Made by a program: the position numbers and the translations under genes
Notes under the pieces: generated by a model
Seen by the model: only the letters and a program-made list of their open reading frames with translations
Databases searched by the model: none
What the model was told of the DNA's origin: nothing
Shown here: one piece after another, positions 18,576 through 24,955 of the stretch
Layout of the letters: every line of letters starts with the position of its first letter
Numbering within the stretch: position 1 is the stretch's first letter
Assembly: GCA_021784205.1 (NCBI GenBank)
Contig: JAJXTB010000012.1
Location: forward strand, 1 to 37,283
DNA: 37,283 nt
Direction: 5' to 3'
Origin: Actinomycetes bacterium
GTDB taxonomy: Bacteria; Actinomycetota; Acidimicrobiia; Acidimicrobiales; RAAP-2

Positions 18576-21071
18576 GTGGGGGGAATGGCGAGCGTAGATT
18601 CGACGTCGACGACGTGGCGCCTGCGCAGTTGGCGCGCGGCGGGATCGGGCGTGGTCGTCCTGCTCGGTGGCGCGGTGCTCTGGCTCGTGCTCGTGGGCGC
18701 GGTCGGAGCTATTGACGGCACCTCGTCGGCCAAGCATCTCTCGCCGTTTCAAGACGTCGTCATGGTAGTGATGGTCACACTTTTCTTGTTGGTGCCGCCG
18801 GCGTGGCTGATCGCGTTTGCGGGACTCTGTCGTCGAAGCGTCGTCATCGCGTCGAGTGACGTCGTCGCGGTGCCGGGACGTCGGACACTGCGCGTTCCGT
18901 GGGCGATGATTTCGGGTGTGACCCTGGTTGCCCCACGCTGGCGCGCGCGACGCCGGCGTACACCGGCGCTCGTCCTTACCAGCGGTGCACTCTTGAAGAT
19001 TCCACGAGCGACGAGTCGACTGCCCGCGAGGGTGATCGCTGAGTTACACGCCCATCACGATCTCGCCCCGGGTGACGGCGATCGCCAGGTCGCGTTGCGC
19101 GTCGTGCGAGAGATCCGTCAACGGATTCCCGTCACCTCGTCGGTGCGGCCCTCGGACACGTCCTTCTCGAGTAGGGATGTGGCGCACGCGTCATCAGTAC
19201 GATCGAACCTTCGGGCGGCGGCCCTGCCGGGTTCTATCGCCTTCCAGCGTCGGGTGCGCGACGTGGTCCCTCCCAACGTTCGACTCGCGGGATACGGAGC
19301 GATCGTCTTCGCCATGGGACGGCTTTCCCTCGCTGTGGCTCACGGCCAGCAGCGCTCGGGCCAGCCCTTTGACTGGGGTCACTTCATGCTGATACTCTTC
19401 GCCGCTCTCGCCGGTGCTGAACTTCTCATCGTCGTACTGTCGTACTTCACGATGGCGGAGCTAGCGATCGGCGACGACTGGATCGCGCAACGTCGTCACT
19501 TTCATCGACGGTGGAGAGTCCTCGACCGAGGCGAGATCGTCGAGGTATCGCGGTGGTCGCCGCGTTATCTTCGCCGGCAGGTGAGATCGACGCTGGGTGC
19601 GCTCGTAATCTCCTCGACGAGCTCGTCACGGGCGTTCCTCGTCTCGGGAGCGATGCTGAGAGCCGGTGCCGCCACAGCGGTTGCCACGTTGCTGAGGGAC
19701 AGCCCAGCGATTCTTCCGTCGGCGAGGGATCTCCTCAGTCAGCAGTTGACTGACGCGCCGCTCGTGACACCCGATCCCGTGGCGAGGGCGAAACGAGCGT
19801 TCCTCGGGGCTCTGAGTGGGAGTATTTCGTATCTCGTGATCGCGGGAATCGCGGTCAGTGTCGCCATGACCGACGGCGCGAGTTGGGTGATCGTGCCCGC
19901 GGGCGTGGCCCTTCTCGCGACGACGTGGGCGACGATCTATCGTTTTCGAGAGCTACGTCGGATACGTGGTGGCGGCGTGGACGGCAGTGTGTCTCCTCGT
20001 AGCGCGAAGATTGTCGCGGGGATCCTTCAACTCGGGCGTGTGGCGTCGGCCGTGACGGTGGTTCTTGCATCGTGGGCCATTCACCGAGCTCTCAACGCGC
20101 CCCCGCCGGGATACGCAACGGCGACCCTTTCGCACGTCGTCACACCGTTGCCTGCCTGGCTGTCCTCGGTGAACATGCCAGTGGGATCGAATGAGTTTCG
20201 CTACGCCGATCGAGTCCTTCGGACGCTGTGGAGCGTGCGAGAGCGCGCGTTAGTCCAGCTCGATCCCAACGAATTGGCCCAGGTCGACGGCCAGTCGAGC
20301 GAAGCGCTCGCGACCGATGTCGCTCTCGTGAAGTTGGCCTCCGTGGGCCAGGCGACGGGCAACCACGTTCCGTTCGAACCCGAGATCACGAGCGTGGTCA
20401 TCACTGGTTCGACGACGTCGTATCCCCACACCATGTTGGGCGAGGTGAACTCGACGGGTCCGACCGCGTCGCACCAGTCGATCACGCTGCTCGTGCTGTC
20501 AAAGGCGGGACCCGTCGCACCGTGGCAGATCCTCCTGACTACCAACTACACGGTGTCACGTGGTTACAACCCGTTCGTGTTCACGTCGCCGGCGTCGTCG
20601 GCTACGCCCTCGGTCGATCCCCGACGGTTTCCCCAGAAGTTGGCCGGGTATTGGCACACGTGGCTCGTGACGCATCATGATCCGTCGTCGCCCTTCGAAG
20701 CGGGACCGTGGACGACGACACTTGGCGCAAGCCTGGCCCAGACAACTCAGGGTCAGACGGTTAATCACGGCTTGAACACCGTGCACATCGATTACCGGCC
20801 CGCATATGGTCCGTGGGTGTTCCCGGGTCCCAAGGGGATGCCCATTGTCTGTACGGGGATCCTCGCGACGCTGACCTCGACCGCGGTGGGTTCTCAGTTG
20901 ATGCGCCAAGACCCCTACCGATGGAACTGGGGAGGATTGCTACCCCCGGGTTACTACCGAGTCATCACCGACGTTGGCGTGCATCCGTCGTGCATCGTTG
21001 AACAGCCCGACACCAGCCTGCTCGTGTTGGGCGGCGATGTTCAGGAGATAGCCGAGACCGGCGTGCGCTGA
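18576..21071 (+). CDS. Multi-pass membrane protein with two PH-like segments and a large C-terminal ectodomain, function unknown
   Basis: I do not recognise this 831-residue protein. Visible layout: spans at about 24-46 and 59-84, then a PH-like beta-rich segment (about 88-160) with a very basic patch RWRARRRR. Next come spans at about 233-255 and 268-294 and a second PH-like segment (about 297-375). Spans at about 407-430, 435-456 and 480-503 follow, and then about 325 residues predicted outside the cell. The repeated two-spans-plus-PH unit resembles bacterial PH-domain (bPH2/YdbS-YdbT-type) proteins; this is inference. The ectodomain starts VLRTLWSVRERALVQLDPNELAQV and has only two Cys, near its end. 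Start is GTG 18576 or ATG 18585. By eye G+C is lower and rare codons commoner than in the genes to the left, so the gene may be a lineage-specific acquisition. Confidence 0.8.
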   Translation: MGGMASVDSTSTTWRLRSWRAAGSGVVVLLGGAVLWLVLVGAVGAIDGTSSAKHLSPFQDVVMVVMVTLFLLVPPAWLIAFAGLCRRSVVIASSDVVAVPGRRTLRVPWAMISGVTLVAPRWRARRRRTPALVLTSGALLKIPRATSRLPARVIAELHAHHDLAPGDGDRQVALRVVREIRQRIPVTSSVRPSDTSFSSRDVAHASSVRSNLRAAALPGSIAFQRRVRDVVPPNVRLAGYGAIVFAMGRLSLAVAHGQQRSGQPFDWGHFMLILFAALAGAELLIVVLSYFTMAELAIGDDWIAQRRHFHRRWRVLDRGEIVEVSRWSPRYLRRQVRSTLGALVISSTSSSRAFLVSGAMLRAGAATAVATLLRDSPAILPSARDLLSQQLTDAPLVTPDPVARAKRAFLGALSGSISYLVIAGIAVSVAMTDGASWVIVPAGVALLATTWATIYRFRELRRIRGGGVDGSVSPRSAKIVAGILQLGRVASAVTVVLASWAIHRALNAPPPGYATATLSHVVTPLPAWLSSVNMPVGSNEFRYADRVLRTLWSVRERALVQLDPNELAQVDGQSSEALATDVALVKLASVGQATGNHVPFEPEITSVVITGSTTSYPHTMLGEVNSTGPTASHQSITLLVLSKAGPVAPWQILLTTNYTVSRGYNPFVFTSPASSATPSVDPRRFPQKLAGYWHTWLVTHHDPSSPFEAGPWTTTLGASLAQTTQGQTVNHGLNTVHIDYRPAYGPWVFPGPKGMPIVCTGILATLTSTAVGSQLMRQDPYRWNWGGLLPPGYYRVITDVGVHPSCIVEQPDTSLLVLGGDVQEIAETGVR

Positions 21072-21147
21072 CAGCGGCGTCGCCAGTTAGTGCTCAGCTG
21101 GGCTGGTGCGGCCCTGTGCCTCGCGCCGCAGTTACACCTGTTGGTAA

Positions 21148-21163
21148 CTCGCAGCGATGCGAG
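21148..21163 (+). other. Small perfect hairpin in the 178-bp gap before the SGNH gene
   Basis: CTCGCA-GCGA-TGCGAG forms a 6-bp stem with a 4-base loop. Just upstream GTTAC and GTAAC form another short inverted repeat (21132-21149). There is no T-run, so it is not a classical intrinsic terminator. It could be a weak terminator of the upstream gene or an operator. Confidence 0.25.
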
Positions 21164-21203
21164 CCAAGATCGGACGCCGTGGAGTCCTTGTCCAACGCGG
21201 GAG

Positions 21204-21244
21204 TACTCTAGGGGTGAACCCGGGCCTGGAGGGGACAAAGGGAG
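21204..21244 (+). promoter_or_regulatory. -10-like TACTCTA and Shine-Dalgarno for the SGNH gene
   Basis: TACTCTA at 21204-21210 is the same heptamer (as reverse complement TAGAGTA) found before alaS, ppk1 and ygfZ. It is followed by AAAGGGAG at about 21237-21244, a good ribosome-binding site 5-6 nt before the ATG at 21250. This leader decides the start at 21250 rather than an earlier in-frame codon at 21157. Confidence 0.45.
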
Positions 21245-21249
21245 ACACG

Positions 21250-22290
21250 ATGTCCAACGGCCCGGTAGGCGAGTCGAGGAGTCCCGACCGTCGCTGGCCG
21301 TTGCGAGTAGGTCTCGCGGTGGTTCTCCTGGCACTCGTGGGCTCGGGACTGACGCTGTCGCGACTCGGTGCTCGAGCGCCGGCAATGACGGCTCCGCCCT
21401 CGACAACGACGGTGAGCACTACGAGGCCGGCCCCGACAACGACAACGACGGTTCTCGCTCCCGGGCTGGAACCAGGGTCGACCTCGGGTCCGCTGGTGTC
21501 CTTTCCTGCCCTACGTCACTGTGGTTTTCACGAGATGAACTCGCCCAGCACGCCGACGTCGAGCGTGACAACCCCCTCGAGCGCGACGACGATCACCGTC
21601 GTGCCCCGGCCCGTTCGCACTCTGCCACTCGGGCACTGTCGAATCCTGGAGATCGGTGACTCGATCGGCAGCGAGTTGGGGTGGGGACTGGGACGAGAGA
21701 TCTTCAAGGTGCCCGGCATCACATTGATCGAGCGTGACAAGTCCTCGACTGGTCTCGCGGCGTCCTGGTACTACAACTGGCCCGCCCGCCTGCGAAGGCT
21801 CCTGCACAGGTATCGGCCCAACTTGGTCATCGTCTGCCTGGGCGCCAACGACCAGCAGGCCATCTCTCGACGCGGTACCGCAATGGACTTTGCGACGCCC
21901 GCCTGGCGCACCGCCTATCGCGCCAACATCGATCAGATCCTCGGACTGGCCCGCCACCACGGGGCGTACCTCCTCTGGGTGGGCCTGCCCGTCATGCGCC
22001 CGATCCAGTACAACCGTGGTGTCACGCTGCTCAACTCGCTCTACGCTGAGCAGGTTTCTCGATCGCCCGGGGCGATCTTCGTCTCAACGTCGCAACTTTT
22101 AGCAACGTCATCAGGTGAATTTCGCCGCACTGCCCACGTGGGAACGCGGGTGGAGATCCTGCGCGCCAATGACGGCATCCACTTCACGGTCATCGGCGAG
22201 GACGTCTTCTCCACCTACGTGGTCAAGGCGATCGCCGCCACGTTGCACGTCAATCTTCCCCTGAGTTCCCCCATGGGCATCAACGGCTGA
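21250..22290 (+). CDS. Secreted or membrane-anchored SGNH hydrolase, DUF459-like
   Basis: This 346-residue protein has a positively charged N-terminus and one hydrophobic span (VGLAVVLLALVGSGL, about 20-34). A long Thr/Ser/Pro-rich linker with runs such as TTTTT (about 45-125) leads to an SGNH esterase/acyltransferase domain. The domain blocks are visible: block I EIGDSIGSELG with the nucleophile Ser, block III CLGANDQQ, and block V NDGIHFTVIGED with the Asp-His pair. The catalytic set is therefore intact. DUF459 proteins are often found with cell-envelope polysaccharide genes. The gene ends 6 bp from a convergent acyltransferase of the OafA type. That family often carries an SGNH domain in the same chain, so the two could form a split acetylation pair (inference). 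Confidence 0.87.
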   Translation: MSNGPVGESRSPDRRWPLRVGLAVVLLALVGSGLTLSRLGARAPAMTAPPSTTTVSTTRPAPTTTTTVLAPGLEPGSTSGPLVSFPALRHCGFHEMNSPSTPTSSVTTPSSATTITVVPRPVRTLPLGHCRILEIGDSIGSELGWGLGREIFKVPGITLIERDKSSTGLAASWYYNWPARLRRLLHRYRPNLVIVCLGANDQQAISRRGTAMDFATPAWRTAYRANIDQILGLARHHGAYLLWVGLPVMRPIQYNRGVTLLNSLYAEQVSRSPGAIFVSTSQLLATSSGEFRRTAHVGTRVEILRANDGIHFTVIGEDVFSTYVVKAIAATLHVNLPLSSPMGING

Positions 22291-22296
22291 ATCTCC

Positions 22297-23493
22297 TCAC
22301 TGGGCGAGGTGGCCCACGAGCAACGTCGCATTCCACGACAAGGCGACGCACACGGCCAAGAGCAAGAACGCCGCGAATCGGTCGCGACTGAGCAGTCGAG
22401 AGTGCCGGATCGGATTCTCGAGCAGGTGATAGGAGAGGATCGCACAGATCACGGCACCGCCTACTTCGAGGGTTCGCGCGAGCGGCGAGGTCGGTGGCGA
22501 CGCCCACAGCAGCGGCAGCATCAGCCAGGCGTAGTGGTAGAGGTAGAGCGAGTAGGAGATGTCGCCCACGTAGCGACACGGTCTCCAGGCAAGCCACGTG
22601 GCCGGCCCGCCGCGGACTTGGTCAAGACCCGTGACGAGCAAGATGGCGGCCGCTGCACACGGAATCCAGGCGAGCACCCCGGGATAGGCGCTCGTGGAGT
22701 TGAGATGTATGACGCCATAGCTCAGCAGTACGAGGGCGGCCAGGGCGAGGAATGAGTTGCGCCGCGGTGCGCGTCGTAGCCAGGTCGTGGGGACCAGGGT
22801 GGCGAGCCCGCCGAGGCCGAGCTCCCAGAAGCGGGTGAAGGGCGAGTAGTACGCGTCGACGGGGGCGAGGGGAGTCTGGTGATACGACCACCAGGCCGAG
22901 ACGGCGATGCTGATGATGAGCACGAGGGCGAGGCGCGCGCGGCGACGATGCTCGACGCTCGAACGGGTGATCGCGAAGACGACGAGCGGATAGACGAGGT
23001 AGAACTGCTCTTCGACCGCGAGGGACCAGTAGTGGGTGATCAGTGAGGGCGAGACGCCCGGGATGAAGTAGTTGCTGCCCGTGGCGATCAGTCGGAAGTT
23101 GGCCGCGAAGAGCGACGCCCAGCGTACGTCACCGAGCAGTTGGAGGTTGAAGTTCGAGCCGAGCGTGATGTACGCGATGAAGACGGTTGCCACCAGTACC
23201 ACGGTCGCCGCGGGCACGATACGCCGGATGCGCCGCGCGTAGAACGTCGCGAGGTTTGAAGAAATCTGTCGTGGCGGTTGGCGCAAGAGCAGTGACGTGA
23301 TGACGTAGCCGCTGATGACGAAGAAAACGTCGACGCCCACGTATCCGCCCTCGAATCCCGGCACGCCTGCGTGGTCGAGCACCACGAGGATGACCGCGAT
23401 CGCCCGCAGACCTTGGATATCGCCGCGAAAGTGCGACGGCTCTGGCGCGGGTAGCGCGCGGACACTCTCGGGATCGATGATCACGCGGCTCAT
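22297..23493 (-). CDS. Membrane acyltransferase, acyltransferase-3 (OafA/YrhL) family
   Basis: Acyltransferase-3 proteins move acyl groups across the membrane onto surface sugars. The 398-residue protein begins with the family signature: RGDIQGLRAIAVILVVLDHAG (key Arg and His), then GYVGVDVFFVISGYVIT. Next come RRIRRIVPAA and HYWSLAVEEQFYLVYPLVV, all typical. About ten membrane spans fill the rest, ending near ALSWNATLLVGHLAQ. It stops without the C-terminal SGNH domain that makes OafA-type proteins about 650 residues long. The ATG at 23493 is supported by a TACGCT box 6 nt upstream and by the family start. The frame continues open upstream but that part lies antisense to nothing conserved and inside the neighbouring SEDS gene. 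The acceptor is unknown. Confidence 0.9.
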   Translation of the reverse strand: MSRVIIDPESVRALPAPEPSHFRGDIQGLRAIAVILVVLDHAGVPGFEGGYVGVDVFFVISGYVITSLLLRQPPRQISSNLATFYARRIRRIVPAATVVLVATVFIAYITLGSNFNLQLLGDVRWASLFAANFRLIATGSNYFIPGVSPSLITHYWSLAVEEQFYLVYPLVVFAITRSSVEHRRRARLALVLIISIAVSAWWSYHQTPLAPVDAYYSPFTRFWELGLGGLATLVPTTWLRRAPRRNSFLALAALVLLSYGVIHLNSTSAYPGVLAWIPCAAAAILLVTGLDQVRGGPATWLAWRPCRYVGDISYSLYLYHYAWLMLPLLWASPPTSPLARTLEVGGAVICAILSYHLLENPIRHSRLLSRDRFAAFLLLAVCVALSWNATLLVGHLAQ

Positions 23494-23499
23494 TGGAGC

Positions 23500-23505
23500 A
23501 GCGTA
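23500..23505 (-). promoter_or_regulatory. -10 box TACGCT for the acyltransferase gene, leaderless
   Basis: On the - strand TACGCT ends exactly 6 nt before the ATG at 23493, in the 47-bp gap after the SEDS gene. No Shine-Dalgarno is visible. Confidence 0.45.
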
Positions 23506-23540
23506 ATTCTCGCACGCGCCATCGACGAGTATGACGACGT

Positions 23541-24896
23541 TCAGAGGTCGGCGAAGGAGAGGGCGCGGATCTCCCCGCCCTGGAGCTCTACGTTGTTCTC
23601 GTGGCTGATGCGCAGCAGCAGGGCCACGATCACGTAGTTGGCGAGCAGCGAGCTGCCTCCGTAGGCCATGAAGGGCAACGTCACCCCGGTCAGGGGCAGG
23701 AGACGCAGCACGCCACCCATGATGACGAAGGTCTGAATCCCCACGGTGGCCGTGAGAGCCGTCGCGACCAGTCGCACGTAGTCCGAGTGGGCGCGCTGGG
23801 CGATGCGAAAGCCCTCGCCGACGAAGAGCGCGAAGAGCGAGAGCACCAGGATGATGCCGACGAATCCCAGCTCCTCGCCCACCGCGGCGAAGATCATGTC
23901 CGAAGTGATCTCGGGCACGGTGCCGCTCTGGCCGAGCCCGAGGCCGGTGCCTGTGATGCCGCCGGCGGCCAGTGAGTACCACCCGTAGGCGAGCTGATGT
24001 GAATAGGTGAAGTTGGCCGTCGACCACGGATCGAGCCACTGGCTGACGCGCACCTGGACCTGGGAGAAGTAATTGGCGGCGATCACGGCGCCGCCGGCGA
24101 GCAGACCCAGGCTGAGTACGACGTACGTCTTGAGTCCGGTGGCGACCCAGAGCATCGAGATGAACAGACCGAAGATGAGGACTGCGAAGCCGATGTCGTT
24201 CTCCACGCCCAAGATGGCGACGGCGAATCCCCAGGCGACGAGAATCGGTATCAGGACCTTAGGCGGGACGATCAGACGTCCCATCACACGCTGAGTGGGA
24301 GTGGAGAGCAGCTCGCGATTGGCGGCGAAGTACGAGGCGAAGAAGAAGGCCAGGAGGATCTTGGCGATCTCCACGGGCTGAAACGTGATCGGCCCCACCG
24401 CCACCCACAGGCGAGCACCGTAGACGGTTTGTCCGATGCCCGGTATCAGTGGTGAGAGCAGCAGGAACATTGCCGCGACGAGGGTGAGATATCGGTAACG
24501 GTCGAGATCGCGCACGCGGCGAACGAGCGCCAGGGTAACGACGACGGCAACGGCTGAAAACATGAACCACAGGGCCTGATATCCCGCGCGCACTGGGTTC
24601 CAGCGGGCGATCTCCACGTAGCCGATGCCGTTGAGGAACGTCGCAATGGGCAAGAGCACCTGGCTCGATCGCGGAGCCAGCATTCGGATCGCCACGTGCA
24701 GCAAGAGCGACACCCCGACGATGACGGTCAGAAAGAGGCCGAGGCGCTTGGGCATCTGGCCCTGGGATCCCAGGGACGCCAGTACGTAGAACGCCGTGAC
24801 GACGATCCAAGCCAGCGCCATGAGGACCAATTCCGTTGAGCGCGGAGGCCTCGGCTCGCGAGCCTCGCCCGCGGCCTGACTGCGGTGTCTCGCCAC
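23541..24896 (-). CDS. Second SEDS protein, FtsW/RodA family
   Basis: A SEDS glycan polymerase of 451 residues with about twelve spans. It shows RSTELVLMALAW at the start, LLPIATFLNGIGYVEIAR, then FQPVEIAKILLAFFFASYF, and ENDIGFAVLIFG in the place of the QPDLGTA motif. EITSDMIFAAVGEELGF carries the expected catalytic Asp, and LPFMAYGGSSLLANY is also present. The longer N-terminus and the TELVL motif resemble the actinobacterial RodA/FtsW that sits beside PknB and a PBP in mycobacteria, but neither is present here. The frame is open to a TTG at 24941. I prefer GTG 24896, because TACTCT followed by 6 nt lies just before it and the TTG would sit inside the ppk1 leader. An ATG just before the first span would be a shorter choice. 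Confidence 0.9.
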   Translation of the reverse strand: MARHRSQAAGEAREPRPPRSTELVLMALAWIVVTAFYVLASLGSQGQMPKRLGLFLTVIVGVSLLLHVAIRMLAPRSSQVLLPIATFLNGIGYVEIARWNPVRAGYQALWFMFSAVAVVVTLALVRRVRDLDRYRYLTLVAAMFLLLSPLIPGIGQTVYGARLWVAVGPITFQPVEIAKILLAFFFASYFAANRELLSTPTQRVMGRLIVPPKVLIPILVAWGFAVAILGVENDIGFAVLIFGLFISMLWVATGLKTYVVLSLGLLAGGAVIAANYFSQVQVRVSQWLDPWSTANFTYSHQLAYGWYSLAAGGITGTGLGLGQSGTVPEITSDMIFAAVGEELGFVGIILVLSLFALFVGEGFRIAQRAHSDYVRLVATALTATVGIQTFVIMGGVLRLLPLTGVTLPFMAYGGSSLLANYVIVALLLRISHENNVELQGGEIRALSFADL

Positions 24897-24901
24897 CTCC
24901 T

Positions 24902-24908
24902 TAGAGTA
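24902..24908. promoter_or_regulatory. Shared symmetric -10 box TAGAGTA between the SEDS gene and ppk1
   Basis: On the + strand TAGAGT (24902-24907) is positioned to start a ppk1 transcript with a leader of about 40 nt and an AAGGAG site. On the - strand TACTCT (24908-24903) ends 6 nt before the SEDS GTG. One heptamer thus appears to serve as the -10 box for both divergent genes. Confidence 0.45.
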
Positions 24909-24955
24909 GTCGTACGCTTGATGCAAATTGCGGCGTGACAAGGAGTTCAGCGACA

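Noticed and set aside
21148..21163. Hairpin as intrinsic terminator of the 831-residue gene
   Set aside because: The stem is short and no T-run follows; it is listed only as a small inverted repeat of unknown role.
23494..24039. N-terminal extension of the acyltransferase frame to 580 codons
   Set aside because: The added part is antisense-phase sequence of the SEDS gene, with no family similarity. The acyltransferase signature begins soon after the ATG at 23493, which has its own -10 box.
18472..24934. Phage or insertion-sequence origin for the envelope region
   Set aside because: No transposase, integrase, direct repeats or tRNA attachment site is visible at its edges; only composition and gene content hint at acquisition.
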